DNA from: Tupaia tana
Lineage: Eukaryota; Chordata; Mammalia; Scandentia; Tupaiidae
DNA: 64,000 nucleotides
Assembly: GCA_026018925.1 (NCBI GenBank)
Contig: JAKSZU010000016.1
Coordinates: forward strand, 77,572,059-77,636,058
Direction: 5' to 3'
Below, piece after piece: positions 22,641 to 34,538 of this stretch. The notes below the pieces were generated by a model, which was given only the letters and a program-made list of their open reading frames with translations, was not told the origin of the DNA and did no database searches. A program made the translations under genes and the position numbers. The stretch's first letter is position 1. Every line of letters starts with the position of its first letter.

Positions 22641-23460
22641 CCAACAACTAGGACTTGTCACTGCTGATTAGATGAAACCAGGAAGCCGGAGCTCCTGGAG
22701 GTGGAAACCGCAGACTCAGAAAAGGTTATGGTAAGAACAAGTACATCAAAGCCCACCCAATAACCAAGAGATGAAAACCACCCAACACATGCCCCGGTTC
22801 CTCTTCCATGTGTATTCCATGCAGTAAATTTTGTGCTGACTTTTTTTTCTTCTTTGCCTCCAGGGTGTTATAATCAAACTGTAATTTTGCATAGTGCTTG
22901 GGTTTGCCACATATGTTCAAATTAAAGATAAACTCTTTTTATGATGGAGTCATCCCTCACAAAAGTGAACGCCTCCTTGAAATGTAAACGTTGTTTCACT
23001 TCTGACTGAGAATTCTTCTGAATTCTTCTGATTCATATTTGGAATTCAGTCTGTTCCACCAAGTGGCACGTGCACCAACACTCTCCACCACCATACCACA
23101 GACAGACATCACTAATCAATCATGACTCTCTTTTGCTCTAAGGTGGGAAGTGAGACCTGAACTCAGACTACTTTTTCCAAAGTAGTTTCCAGTAATTTCC
23201 AACTATTCCAAAGCTGTTTCCAGGGGATCTTGGAAAGTCACACCTACAAACATTAACAGAGGCCTACAAGTAGATTGACAGAACATTGATGAGGAGTGCT
23301 CCATCCTGTCCCAAGCATAGTGTTTTCATGATGCGTAGTAAGCCTTCTTATCTTTTAGAGTGAAGCAGAAATATTCTTTTGCTGATTTCTTTCAGGAACA
23401 GAGGCTTGTGAGTTTTTTTAACCAATCAATAATCTAAGAATTTCAAACACACCTTTAACA
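22640..23460. other. No gene or clear repeat seen
   Basis: Mixed sequence. A local 11-bp direct repeat, gaattcttctg, occurs twice in tandem near 23010-23035. Confidence 0.4.
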
Positions 23461-23700
23461 GACAAGTCTCTACTTCCAGATGTCACACCTCTCTGGGACA
23501 ATCCAATGTAAAAGACTCCTTATGTTGACAGACAGCTCTCCTGTACTCAGAACTATATAAAAGGAACCACTGTATCTCAGCACTCCAAGAAATATGTTTG
23601 TTTTTTTCCGGGTCAGTCACTCAACTTCATGCTCAGTAATAAACTACATTAATTACTATTTCTACAGAGTTGGTATTTCTATTGACAGAAGAAACCTCAG
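23460..23700 (+). promoter_or_regulatory. LTR-like promoter plus poly(A) signal
   Basis: A TATA-type box 'actatataaaagg' at about 23550-23563 is followed about 75 bp later by AATAAA (23638) and a T/G-rich region 'agagttggtatttctattg'. That spacing and order resemble the U3-R-U5 part of a retroviral LTR. I cannot find clear TG..CA ends, and chance is possible. Confidence 0.35.
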
Positions 23701-24299
23701 AATTGCCTTCTACACAGGGCTCCAGAAAATCACTGTCAGTCCGTGAGAGTTGGCATAGAAGATAAAAGCTGTTTGCCATCCTGCCATTTGGATATGTGTT
23801 GATGTCAGACACTCCCCTTTGACTGCTATAGATGACATGCGATCCCTTTCCCACTTCCGCATTTCTCTACCACAGTTCTTAGCGATGCTCCAACTCCCAA
23901 CCACCATCACTACATGGACTGTCTGTGGAAGGACCCAGGTAATTCCTGTTTTTTTTTGGTTTTTTTGTGTTTTTTTTTCCCCAGCTTGTTCTTACATCTA
24001 TCTAGCCTCATCCTCTTCCATTGTCCTTAGGCATTTTCCCATTTGCTTCTGGTCCCTTTTAATCTTCAAATAAGGACTCTCCAACTAGTCTATCAAAGTC
24101 CTTGCAACCCAAGCACTGGTCAATTTGTCCTAACCGACCCTTGGAAAGAACGATTTTGAAAATGTTAGCTCATTCTAAAAGCATACTAATGAGAACTGAA
24201 CTTCTAGTTTTGGGGTTTTTTTTTCCCCAAAAAGTCTTCACATCCGTGATCTCAAGTGATAAGTCAAGTGATCTTCAGTAGCAAGTATCTAGAGATTGT

Positions 24300-24525
24300 G
24301 AGGTTTGACATCAAATGCAAGTGGGTCGGAACTGTGGCTACACCATTAACAAGCTTTCGCATACCCCTTAAGTTATCTGAGCTTCATTTTCCTCATCTGA
24401 AGGTTGTATCAGAGCTACCTCACAGGCTATTGTGCAGATCATGGAGATAATGCACACAATGTGTTTATCGCAGAGTCAGGCAGTCAGGACACGCTGGCTG
24501 CAGTTGTTTTCATTTAACAGATGCT
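24300..24525 (+). mobile_element. MIR SINE
   Basis: 'gagcttcattttcctcatctg', 'agagctacctcacaggctat' and 'gtgcagatcatggag' are in MIR order. Confidence 0.75.
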
Positions 24526-24587
24526 GTCTTAGATTTAGTTTCTAAGAAGACCTCAGATAAGGATTCGAATGCAAATAACATATGGTC

Positions 24588-24935
24588 TCCTCAGTATCTG
24601 AAGGGAATTTGCTCCAGAACTTCCCAAAATCCATGGATGTTCAAGTCCTTATATAAATGGTGTAGTATTTGCATAAAACCTGAACACAACCTCCCATGTA
24701 TTTTAGATCACCTCGAGATTACTTATCATATTAATATAATGTAAATGCTATGCAAATAGGTGTTACACTGTGTTGCTTAGGGAATAATGACAAGAGAAAA
24801 TAAAGCCTATGAGTGTTCAGTACAGATACAATAATCATAGGCCTAACTACACAGGGCACATCAGCCACAGTGTAACACTTTCAATCTGCATTGTTAATCC
24901 TCTGATGCAGAACCCTGAACACAGAGAACTGACTG
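24588..24935 (+). mobile_element. Tigger-like DNA transposon
   Basis: 'tcctcagtatctgaagggaa', 'ccatggatgttcaagtcc', 'atggtgtagtatttgcataa', 'gtgttgcttagggaataatg' and the end 'ctgatgcagaaccctgaac…gagaactgactgta' follow the order of a pogo/Tigger-group element. Near full length for a non-autonomous copy. Confidence 0.65.
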
Positions 24936-25444
24936 TAAATGTGAGGTCTCCAGGAGGAGAGAAAGGCGGTGAGACAGGGAGGGGTAGGGAACCAGTATGG
25001 GTATTTTGAACAAGCCGCCTTGGTGAGTTATCACAGATCTACCCCCAAGAGGGAAGCAGGGAGATGGTGTAGAGCATGCCCCGGGATTACCCTACCAGGG
25101 CCATTTACGCATCCACTCCATGCACTGTTGGTTGAGGGCTGCTCCTGGGGATAAGTCTGGTTTTCCTGGCAGGTAGGATGAGTATGTTGCCAAGGCTAGG
25201 GGAAGCCCTCAGGCAGGGTCACAGGCTCCTTGCAGACAGAGCTGTTAGCAGAAATCGGGAGTGTGAGGATATCAACAGAGCACCAGAGCCACTGCCACAG
25301 ACTCCCACAGACTCCAGGCAGATAGGCCACAAGCTTTCACCCACACAAGTTTTGAACAGCAGTGTAGAAGGGAAGAAAAAGAATCAATTGTGCCTGGTTT
25401 AAATTGCTGCCCCACCACTTACTCATCTGCAGAAAGATACCATA
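24935..25444. other. No gene or clear repeat seen
   Basis: Mixed sequence with short unsupported frames. Confidence 0.4.
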
Positions 25445-25461
25445 CCTACCTAGTAGCGTTG

Positions 25462-25715
25462 TTTTGTTTTGTTGAGAGATTTTTGTTGCAAGGCATGTGT
25501 GCTTGCCAGAGAGATAGAGACAGATAGAGAGACTGAAAGCAAGAAATCACCCTCAGGGAGGATGGCCATGCCACAATTCCTTCTCCTCCATTCTCCTCTA
25601 GGGATCTTGGGTATGCCCACACCACACACCTGGCGTGAGTTTTAAGTCACTGAGTCAAACCACAGTCAGTCATGCAGGAGTCCAGCAACATAACTGCTAC
25701 ACCATCTGCTGGTCC
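25462..25715 (-). mobile_element. tRNA-derived SINE, L form
   Basis: 'ttgagagatttttgttgcaa', 'ggcatgtgtgcttgccag', the cagagagatagagacag block, 'ctagggatcttgggtatgcc' and the head end 'accatctgctggtcccc'. Confidence 0.88.
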
Positions 25716-25737
25716 CCAGTAGAGCGTCTTTTTTTTC

Positions 25738-25759
25738 TTTTTTTTTTGGGGGGGGGGGT
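25738..25759. repeat. T run joined to G run
   Basis: A T tract followed by about ten G and gtg. Confidence 0.85.
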
Positions 25760-25821
25760 GTAAATTGTATCATGTAGGTAAACCATCTCATATACATTAG
25801 AGGCTCAAGAAACGGTGGGTG

Positions 25822-26083
25822 TGAGCTGGCCCTGTAGCCTGGTGGTTAAGGGAGCTAGGCCCCACAGGGCCAACTGTGTAATTCATATCTTGGCCCTCGT
25901 GGTTTGAAAAATATGCCGGGTGTATGTTCGTATATGCCCAAACTCCCGATAGGAGGAAAAGATGGGGAAGGGCTTACAACGTGACCATACCCCACTAGGG
26001 GTGGCTTCATCCCTCTGCCTTTCTCTCTGTCTCTCTGTCCCTCTCTGGCAAGTACACACACCCTCTGGCGAATTTTTTTTTAA
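25822..26083 (+). mobile_element. tRNA-derived SINE, E form
   Basis: Head 'gagctggccctgtagcctgg', 'ggtggttaagggagctagg', weak B box, 'tgtatgttcgtatatgccc', 'aagggcttacaacgtgacc' and 'agtacacacaccctctggcg' before the A-rich tail. Confidence 0.85.
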
Positions 26084-26336
26084 TGTTAGAAGCAACAGAA
26101 CTGCTCAGTGACCATTACCGTCCTATCTGACTCCAGCATTGTACCATCGGCAGAGAGACTTGTTTTCTCAATCTAGCTATGTAATGGCTACTGAATACAC
26201 CCTGGACACCAGGACCTACAAAGGACATGGAGATATACAGGTGCAAAGGCATGACCTTGGCCTTCCTCCCAGACACAGATAAGCAATCAAATGAGTGCAT
26301 AAAGGACTATAAGGGATAAAGAAGCCATTTCTACTG

Positions 26337-26480
26337 CAGTGCTTCTCACTGTTAATGTTCATGATCCAGGAATTATTACTAAAATACAGATTCGTATTCA
26401 AGACCAGGAGTGGAGTTTAAAAGTACATTTCCAACAAGCTCCCAGCTGATTCTGATACTGCACCGTTTGGACAGAGGAGT
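26337..26480 (+). mobile_element. MER5A-like hAT element
   Basis: 'cagtgcttctcactgttaat', 'catttccaacaagctcccag' and 'ctgattctgatactgcacc' are the MER5A landmarks in order. Confidence 0.85.
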
Positions 26481-26583
26481 TCTTCAGAATTCCTTGGGAG
26501 AAACGAAGGATGAATTAACTCATTCTTGGGGGAGGATACCTACATACTCATCCGTTACTTAGAAGGTAGTCTTCTTTCCTTTC

Positions 26584-26655
26584 AGGAAAAGAAAAGAAAA
26601 GAAAAAAAGAAAAGAAAAGAAAAGAAAAGAAAAGAAAAGAAAAGAAAAGAAAAGA
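26584..26655. repeat. (GAAAA)n microsatellite
   Basis: About 14 units of aaaag with one interruption. Confidence 0.97.
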
Positions 26656-26659
26656 AAGT

Positions 26660-27675
26660 TTTGATGTCCATGAGCTGGAAAGGCTCATTCTTATTTATCT
26701 GATCCAGATGTATGAGAAGGTAACTCTCTAACCATTCCCAGAAGAGTCACCTAGGGTCTTCATGAAGACACTAAAAGGGATCACCTTGCTTTCTCTAAGA
26801 GTGTACAGACACTTGAGTGGCCAAGAAAGTTTTCTATAGTTCCAGCTCCTGCAGGAGAGTAAGAGGAAACTATAAAACCAGTATGGCTCCTGTAAGCCTG
26901 GAGCAGTCTTCTCTTGCACCTGAGGGACCAAAGTTGGCATGCAAGCTCAGTACAACGTGGGCATGCTGATGAGTTTACACCCTGAATATCTAAGCAACAT
27001 AATGAGCAGAGTTTGCCATCCAGTTCTCTGATCATCTACCTATTTTGTTTCCCTGGGAAGCTTCACTTTTCTTGAACACGTCCATCTAATTAAGCCTGAA
27101 AGAGCTAGATGGAAATGCATACAGATAGGGTTAGATTTGTATTTGAAGTTCCATAAACCCACATATAATGACAGTGACAAAGTATTTAGCCAAGAAAACA
27201 AATGTGAGCTATGAACAGGCTGCAGAGTCTCCAAATATTAATTCATATGTTCAATAAACAATGTGCATGCTGTTAATAAACATTTCGCTATATACGATTA
27301 TGCTATGATTTGTGGAAGAACAGGAGCTGGGATAGAGGATCCTGTATCCTTAGAATAAATCTCCCTCCCTTTTTTGCCCAAACTAGTTTGAGTAGGTTTC
27401 TATTACTTGCAACTAAAAGATTCTTGATTAAAAGACAGGTTTCCAGATGGGCCAGGACAGCCAATGTTCCCAGCTCAATGAATATTTGCTTTTGAATGAA
27501 TGAGCAATACTGTAACCCAAAAGCAGGTAATTAAGTGGAATTTTTGTTATCAGCAAGACGTGAAAGAGACCTTCCTTCACCCCTAATATCTTACTCTGCT
27601 GAAAGCTGCCCAGCCTCTGGCAAAAAGATCACAAATTCAATGCTGGCCAAGGGTGAAGAGAATTTGATGTTTGGA
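26660..27675. other. No gene or clear repeat seen
   Basis: Mixed sequence. The 60-84-residue minus frames lack any domain. AT-rich 27240-27310 contains two AATAAA hexamers. Confidence 0.4.
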
Positions 27676-27790
27676 AAGAGCTCTGAATGCAAAGAAGCAA
27701 GTCTGGAATCTAGTCTCAGCTCCACTACCAAATAGCCAAATGTCTTTTAGTAGTTGCTCAGTCCTCAGTTTTCCCTACCCTAAAGTGAAT
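27675..27790 (+). mobile_element. MIR SINE (partial)
   Basis: 'tctggaatctagtctcagctc', 'cactaccaaatagccaaatg' and 'cagtcctcagttttcc'. Confidence 0.6.
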
Positions 27791-27799
27791 CTGTAGCAA

Positions 27800-28840
27800 A
27801 TATGTCCTGACCGCCTCCCCTGCATCCAGACCCTCCTCCTTCTCCCTGAGGGCACCAAAGTGGCAGAGGAAAAACTGACTTCAAGCCCCACAGCAGGAAG
27901 AAGTCCTGACTGGCTTAACCCAGTCAGTATCTTTCAGTCTTCCAGTCACAGTCACCTATCCAAGAGTGGGCATGAGACCAACCGAGGACTGACCAAGCAA
28001 ATCCCAGCACACTTGCTCAGAATGCAGAAATCAAAGCGCTCTTCCTATCCTTGACATGAGTAGCAAAACGAAGCATTGTTTAGTGCACCCACATTCATGA
28101 AAGGACACAGAGAATGACTCTGACTTGCAAAATAAAGGGGTGTAACTGGGGGGGGGGGGGGGGGAATATTTATAGAGAAACGACGCCACTGGTTGATTAC
28201 CCTGCCCCTCAGGCTGGTCCTTCTCTGAACAGTTCACCTACATGAGCCAGTCAGTTCCCCTCATTTTTATGTCAGTTGCAGTTTTCTATAACCTAAAAAT
28301 GAATGTGTCCACAGATGCCCAGATTTTAGAAGTGCCCCTGTGTACATCATAGCACGGTTGGTAAAGCCTGGACTGAAACCGTCTGATTTGTATGAAAGAA
28401 TTTTGTAACTCCTAAAATCCTGTAGAAAAGGTAAGAGTGTGGGTGGCCTAGAAAACATCTGGAAGTCAAGGAGTTAATATTTCTCCTGAGCCCAAAAAGA
28501 CAATTTAGTTAAAAGTAATGAAGGAGGCAGAATGAAGGATTCATTTTGATAACAATAGGCTTTGAGAAGCAAAAGCCAATTATTCAAAGCTTCCTGCTTA
28601 TTTATTTAGTTCTGTTTAAGAGAGATGAACAGACTGAGCGGGATCGGCCATGACTGGTTGGCTCAGAGAGCACCGTGGAGCAGAAGTTCACTCCTGGGGA
28701 AATTCCACCTCAGTACACCAGTCTGAGGAGGCAGATGAAGAGTGGCTCTTCTGAGAGTCGCAGGACAGGTCCCATGATCTGTGTTGTTCAGGGAAGCTCT
28801 AGTCTGAGGATGGTGTAGAAAAGTCAGTGAGAGATGAGGT
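27800..28840. other. No gene or clear repeat seen apart from a G run
   Basis: Mixed sequence. Contains a run of 17 G at 28148-28164. Confidence 0.4.
28148..28164. repeat. Homopolymer G run (17 G)
   Basis: Uninterrupted G tract; could fold as a G-quadruplex on the plus strand. Confidence 0.95.
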
Positions 28841-28844
28841 TTGC

Positions 28845-29000
28845 TGATCAGGCCTGTTGGCTTTCCTGTTGGTGACAAAGACTCTGGTTCAAGTCCACAC
28901 TGGGTCACTAAAGTTGCATGGCCTTTGAGCTCTCTGATCCTAGGTTTATCTGCAGAATAGGAGTGATAGCACCTACTCTACTTACTAGGGATGTGTTGGC
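28845..29000 (+). mobile_element. MIR SINE
   Basis: 'tggttcaagtccacactggg', 'agctctctgatcctagg' and 'aggagtgatagcacctact'. Confidence 0.65.
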
Positions 29001-29169
29001 TGAAAACACATGTGATTTCACGCTTTGCCATTCTATGGGAGAGAAAAGAGGATGGAAAGATCTGACAGGTGCATACGGGGGGGACAGTGAAGCATGCAGG
29101 TGACAACTGCATGGATTTTATAGTATACCCAGGACAAAGGTTTCTGCCACAGCTGCTCATCTTGTCTTA

Positions 29170-29320
29170 TATGCACTTGATAGTCATTCAACAAACATCC
29201 CATTGGTTGTCTCCAACATGCCAGGCACTGGGTACAGATGGAAAACAAGACGGACCAGGTTCCCATGCTCATAGATCTTACATTCTAGAGGAACGGAAGA
29301 AACAATCAACACATAAAAAT
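29170..29320 (-). mobile_element. L2 LINE fragment (antisense)
   Basis: 'attcaacaaacatccc', 'catgccaggcactgggtac' and 'catagatcttacattctaga' follow the antisense L2 3' pattern. Confidence 0.65.
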
Positions 29321-29344
29321 ACTGTTAAAATTATTTCATGTAGT

Positions 29345-29615
29345 GTAATTGTTCTTGCTCAAATCTCATCTCTCAAAGAGGCCTACCCCAGCTGCCCTAT
29401 TTAATACATAACCCTGTACTCACAATCCCCTAACTTTGACCTACTTTTTTTCCCATAGATCATAGCTCCTTCTCATCTACCAGATAATGTATTCATTTAT
29501 GTACTGTATATTTTCTTACTTTTGTGTGACTCATTGTTCTGTTCATCTACTCTGTTCAAGTGCCTGGGACAATCACTGGCACATAGTGGGTGTTCTGTAA
29601 ATTTGTGGAATTGAC
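29345..29615 (+). mobile_element. L2 LINE 3' end (sense)
   Basis: 'caaagaggcctaccccagct', 'tactgtatattttcttactt', 'gacaatcactggcacatag' and 'tgggtgttctgtaaatttg' are in L2 order. Confidence 0.75.
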
Positions 29616-30310
29616 TGCTTTAATGGAAAATGCAACAGAAAATAAAGCAGGGCAATGAGATGGAGAGTGCTAGAATCTGAATGTTTGTACCCTCCCAAAA
29701 ATTCATATGTAAAAACCTAATCTCCAATGTGATGCTATTAGGAGGTGAGGCCTTTGCGGGTGATTAAGTCATGAGGGTGAACCTCTAGTGAATGTGATTA
29801 ATTAATGCCTTCATAAGAGATCCAAGAGAGCTACCTCATCACTCCTGTCATGTGAGGACAGAACAAAAGAGCCCCATCTAAAAATCAGGAAGCAGGTTCT
29901 CACCAGACACCAAATCTACTAGGCCCTTGACCTTGGATTTTCCAGCTTCCAGAATAGTGAGAAATAAATTGCTGTGTTGTTAAGCTACTCAGTTTATTGT
30001 ATCTTGTTATAGCAGCACTAGTGAACTAAAACAAAGATTAATGGGGAAGAAGTGCTGTTGAGGGCCTAGTTTAGGTAGAAGTCTAAGAAGGCTTCTAAGA
30101 GTAGGTGTCATGTGGGTTGAGAACTGCATGGTTAGAAGCAGGAGCAGATATGAAAATCTTGGAAGAGCATCTCCAACAAGGAGGGTGGCCTGTGCAAAGG
30201 TACTGAAGCAGAGGGTCTTGGAGTATTAGTAAATGGGACATCCAGGGAGGCTGAAGAAGGAGGGTGAGTGGGAGAGCAATGGGAAATGGAATTGATAGGT
30301 GCGGAGTGAA
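29615..30310 (-). mobile_element. L2 LINE (antisense), split by an LTR
   Basis: The pieces 'aataaagcagggcaatgag' before the LTR and 'ggcctagtttaggtag…ggtggcctgtgcaaaggtac' after it are antisense L2 sequence interrupted at about 29660 and 30030. Confidence 0.55.
29660..30030 (+). mobile_element. MaLR-type LTR
   Basis: 'ccctcccaaaaattcatatg', 'aaaacctaatctccaatgtg', 'attaggaggtgaggcctttg', 'ccttggattttccagcttcc', 'agtgagaaataaattgctg' and 'ttgttatagcagcactag' are in the order of an ERVL-MaLR LTR. A single LTR without internal sequence. Confidence 0.75.
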
Positions 30311-30449
30311 CATGAATTTTGGACCCTGCTAGTTGAATACTCTATAGGTTCTCTGCTGAATTACCAACTGTCATAAGCCATAAACATGTTTATTACAGCC
30401 ACTGGAACATAAATAATAAGATCTTTAATAAATGCTTATTAAGTCCAAT

Positions 30450-31250
30450 TGGCTCTCCTTTTTTGCTATGAGTAGTGGCTGAAGAATCAGGTAATATTTA
30501 GCCTGTCAAAGAAACAATTCAGGTGCGTTTTGACAACCCTCATCTTCACATAACTAAAGGACCATCATGGAGAAAAGGGAACAGAATTATTCCATGTGGA
30601 AACTAAGTCTGATTGGTAGAGGCCACAGGGAAAGAGATCTCAGCCCAATATGAGACAGGCGTCCTCACACATGAACTCCACCAAGGTGAAATTGGGGGCA
30701 CCGAGTTTCCCATTACTGGAAAAGTTCAAGCCAACATTAAATTTCCCTGTGGTAGGAATAGGCAGAAGAAGCCCAATATTGGGTAGATCAGATGACCTTC
30801 CAGGCATACAGTTTGATGATTTTATGATAATCTCTTAATCTTGCCAACTAAACACATCAGCGTTTGATCTCCATCTTTGTTTACAAACCCTATCAGTAAA
30901 ATCCTCACAGAACGCATCTACTAATAAGGTAGCAAAGAGTGGAATGCATAATAAGAGATGAATGTAGCCATCCTTTGTTCAATAATACAATATTGTTCTT
31001 GAATAATGCATGAGCTGCTTTTCATTTCGGAAATGAGAGAGTCTATAATCCCACTGTGCGTCAAGCGAGTATTTTTAAACATTTATAAGCAGGAGCCAAA
31101 GACAGTGGTAAGAAGCTTACCAGAAGTGACAACAGAAACGTGCATAGCTTGAGACTGGTATAGAGGAGACACTTCCGAGATAATCACAGAGGGATGGAAG
31201 GGACCTGAAGGGCCACCCACCACTCCACCTCCTGTTCTCACAGGGGTCCA
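30450..31250. other. Repeat-poor; candidate conserved noncoding DNA at 30830-31110
   Basis: AT-rich and repeat-free. Contains 'tccatctttgtttac' (forkhead-like), 'catcctttgttcaataat' (SOX-like CCTTTGTTC) and several TAAT cores. Function is inferred only from motif content. Confidence 0.25.
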
Positions 31251-31429
31251 AGGTCATGAGAGCAGAGAAAGATGAAAGTCCAGGTCAAGGCACCAACCTA
31301 GAGGGCATTACTCAACCTGAGCTGATTTCCAGAAAACCAGAGGAGGGAGCTGGGTATCAGCACAAAGTCTACTGCTTTACTCCCCTGTTATTTCATCTCA
31401 CTCCCAAACTCACCAACCCCCTTGCTGTC

Positions 31430-31760
31430 TGTGGTTATGGGGAGAGTGGCAAAGATGCTAGTGCCTATTTGGTTTCCCCTATTGGCTACTATGGGAACTC
31501 CACCTAGCACTCAGTTAAGACTACATTTCCCAGACTCCCTTCCTGGCATGGCCACATCACCATGTTCTGCCAAATGAGATGGGTGCAGCAATAAGTCAGG
31601 AAAGGGAGACAGAGGGACTTCTAGGAAGGCTCTATGAAAGGAGCTGACTCCACCAAGAAGTACTCTTTTGCTCTTTCCACTCTCCCCCTTCCCTGCTGCC
31701 ACAGGAATACAAGGCTCTGACTGGACCCACTCCAGTAAATGAGATTGGGGCCAACTGCAC
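31430..31760. mobile_element. Possible old LTR-like repeat
   Basis: 'gactacatttcccagactccc', 'ctggcatggccacatcac' and 'tctgccaaatgagatggg' resemble a widespread old mammalian repeat that I cannot name. Confidence 0.35.
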
Positions 31761-32790
31761 TCTTATTCCATGGGAAAAGTATGTCATGAAAAGGAGAGAA
31801 AAGATAGCTTAACAAGGCCAATGATACAACGAAATAAGGCCCCATGTGTAGGAAGGTCAGCAAGACACAGAGAAGGTGAGGACGACTCTGTTAAAATTTA
31901 TGAATGCAGAGATGGGCAAATGTGCGAGGGAGGCAAAGTGTGAAGCCATATACCACTTCCACCGAGCCACAGTACCTCACAGGGAAAGTGGAACTTAGAG
32001 CTTGAATCCAGGCAAAAGGAGAAAGCCAGATGAATGAGCCCATGAGCACCCATTCAGGCACGTCCCTTCACATTGCAGGAGCCCAAAGTCATCAGTAAAC
32101 CATTTCCAGGCTCATCCAACGGGTTCCATCCTTTCCACAGCAAGAGCCCCTTTCCTATCTAAGTTAACATTGTAACTGATATGACTTCCATCATGTGTAA
32201 AGTCTGCAGAAGCAATGTCCAGGGATTCCAAGCACAAAGAGGAAAAAGAGAAAGAAGGATCAATAATGTGATTGATGTTCATTTTTAAAAGCCAAGTCTC
32301 AATCCCCCTTCCTTCTAAAGCTTTCGGTTTAATTAACCCCAGCCAACGCTTTATGGAGGCCTGAGCTCCCCGCCTCTCGTCCACCTGGCTCTGAGGGTTT
32401 ATCTCTTGTGGCCATAGTCTGAAAACAGAAAGTAGAGGTAGCCAGACTATGGTGCTTCTTTTAGCCCAACCCCTAAGACATCCGTCAGCAAGAACAGACG
32501 GCAGTGAGCACTGTGTCAGCTCCACAAGGATCACACCGTTGGGTTTGGAGTGAAATCATAGTAAGTCCCTGACGGTATATCGGAAGTGTTCTCTCCCAGA
32601 GCTCTTGCTTTTCCCTGAGGACAAGAAATCTGGCTCCGGCTCGCGTGGAGCTTCCAGTTTCTTTCACACTTGGGTCACAAGTAATGGGCAGACATCCCTC
32701 TTGTCATCCTTTGTCCCTCTGAACCTTGATTTCTTGAAGAGACGTGGAGACTGGTTTCCAGGGGGAGGTGAGCCTGTGGACGCAGGGAGA
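31760..32790. other. No gene or clear repeat seen
   Basis: Repeat-poor. The 140-residue minus frame at 32112-32534 has no recognisable domain and no start or splice context that supports coding. Confidence 0.4.
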
Positions 32791-32794
32791 AGCA

Positions 32795-32995
32795 GTGGAA
32801 GGATACAGCCTTGGAGACAGACTGCTCTGCCTCATCCCAGTTTTGTGGCTTGGAAAAGTTGCTGAGCCTTTCACACATCAGATGCTTCATCTGTAAAGAA
32901 TCATCTCCCTCCCCAGGTCTCTAGGTTAAATGAGATGTTTGCTAAATACTTAGCAGTATGCCTGACACAACATAGCTGCTCAATTAATAGTAGAT
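32795..32995 (+). mobile_element. MIR SINE
   Basis: 'gccttggagacagactgctc', 'ttgctgagcctttcacacatc', 'gatgcttcatctgtaaagaa' and 'agtatgcctgacacaacata'. Confidence 0.8.
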
Positions 32996-33141
32996 ATTAT
33001 TCATTGTTCTCCATATAACCCTTCTTTTTCTCTATTTCTAAGCTGGCTTGGCCTAGCAAACATGTTATAAACAAGCTATGTATGGAGAAGAGCTTCGTAA
33101 ACTGTACAGTGCTATGCACATGTAATATCATGGGACATTCT

Positions 33142-33223
33142 ATTGGACTGTTTAAAAAGTCATGATGCATTTTTGCATAGAAAAATCTAGAAAAATGCAT
33201 CTTGACTTTTTTGATGACCTGAT
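33142..33223. mobile_element. Palindromic mariner MITE (82 bp)
   Basis: The left arm 'aaaaagtcatgatgcatttt' (33154-33174) pairs with 'aaaaatgcatcttgactttt' (33191-33210) with one mismatch over about 21 bp, around a short loop gcatagaaaaatctag. The outer parts (attggactg / gacctgat) pair more weakly. The structure resembles mariner-derived MADE-type MITEs. Its own TIRs are most of the element, and no transposase is present. Confidence 0.75.
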
Positions 33224-33356
33224 ACATGAATAGGGGAGATGACATTCCCATCAGGCCAATGGAAATGGACCAAGCATGTAACACATCCCCTAGGTTTTGC
33301 ATCACTCACTGGAGTCACTCACATCTTAAGATCCCCTGGGCACATGTTCTGTTTCA

Positions 33357-33482
33357 GCTAAGTTGACTTGAGTTGAGTAGAGCTGAGCTGAGGCAAGTTG
33401 AGTCAAGTTGAATTGAGTTGAGCTGAGTTGATCTGATTTGCGTTCAGTTGAGTGAGCCGGGCTGAGCTGAGCTGCAGTGAGT
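33357..33482 (+). repeat. Degenerate (TTGAG)n tandem repeat
   Basis: About 125 bp built of ttgag, tgagc and ctgag pentamers, for example 'gttgacttgagttgagtag' and 'gctgagttgatctg'. The frame over it (Gln/Leu/Asn/Ser-rich) is a by-product. Confidence 0.9.
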
Positions 33483-33589
33483 AAGGTTGGGCCAGGCATC
33501 TCTTAGGGCAGTGTTGCTGGGGCAGCATGGACAGGAAATGGGCATAGAAAGCAGGGACAGAAGCCCCACCTGACATTCTGAGAAGCTGT

Positions 33590-33805
33590 CTGGCGGAGAG
33601 TGACAAGCAAGGACCTGGAAACCAACCTATCTGGTTCATAATCCTGGCTCCACCATCCAACCACCATGGGTCCTTGGGCAAGTCACTTAATTTCCCTGTG
33701 ACTCAGTTTCCTTATCTACAAAAAGAATAATAACGATACACACCTGCTATGAAATTAAGTGAAGTATCACCCATAAAGTGTTTAAAACAATGCCTAGCAC
33801 AGTTC
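33590..33805 (+). mobile_element. MIR SINE
   Basis: 'tgggtccttgggcaagtcac', 'gtgactcagtttccttatct' and 'acaatgcctagcacagttc'. Confidence 0.88.
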
Positions 33806-33872
33806 TTTGTTGTAATTATTGAGTCATCGGAAAAGTCATGACACATTTTTGCATAGAAAAATACATCATGAC

Positions 33873-34538
33873 TGCTCTTCGTTAGCAGCCTGAGGTAATC
33901 TTTGAAAATGGTCCGCTATTCACTTGACCCAGAGAACCCCACAAAGTCATGCAAGTCAAGAGGTTCAAATCTTCATGTTCACTTTAAGAACACTAGTGAA
34001 ACTGCCCAGTCCATCAGGGTATGCATATCCGAAAAGCCACCAAGCATCTGAAGGCTGTCACTTCACAGAAGCAGTGTGCGCCATTCCGTTGTTGCAATGG
34101 TGGAGTTGGTAGATGTGCCCAGGCTAAACGGAGGGGCTGGACGTGAGGTCAGTGGCCCAAAAAAGAGTACTGAATTTTGCTGCGTATGCTTAAAAGTGCA
34201 GAGAGGAATGCTGAACCTAAGGGGTTAGATATAGATAGATATCTATAGATATAGATATATGTGGTAATTGAGCACATTCAGGTGAACAAGGCACCCAAGC
34301 AGCACCACGGTACGTACAGAGCTCATGGGCGGATTAACCCACACACAAGCTCCCCCTGCCACAATGAGATGATCCTCACTGAAAAGGAGCAAATTGTTCC
34401 TAAACCGGCAGAAGAAGTCGCACAGAAGAAAAAGATGTCCCAGAAGAAACTAAAGAAACAAAAACTTATGGCACGGGAATAAAGTCAGCATGAAATAAAT
34501 GTAGATGAAAGTAAAAAGATATTGGTTGTCTTTAAAAA
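33873..34538 (+). pseudogene. RPL17P: RPL17 processed pseudogene
   Basis: Intronless copy of the mRNA for ribosomal protein L17 (uL22, large cytosolic subunit). The ATG is at 33908-33910 and the terminal TAA at 34480-34482. The N-terminal part reads [19 protein letters not shown] and the C-terminal part ends [14 protein letters not shown], both typical of L17. A leader of about 35 bp ('gctcttcgttagcagcctg') precedes the start and a short 3' UTR with AATAAA and an A-rich end follows. It is broken: a one-base loss near 34015 shifts the frame to an early stop, an in-frame stop replaces a Gln-region codon near 34145, and a TAGATA microsatellite (34225-34260) has replaced a few codons. The target duplication is aaaaatacatcatgac (33857-33872) and aaaaatgcatcatgac (34539-34554). 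No promoter is carried; it is not expected to make protein. Confidence 0.96.
34225..34260. repeat. (TAGATA)n microsatellite inside the RPL17 retrocopy
   Basis: The run 'tagatatagatagatatc' and neighbours stand where the parent gene has ordinary coding sequence, so it arose after insertion. Confidence 0.9.
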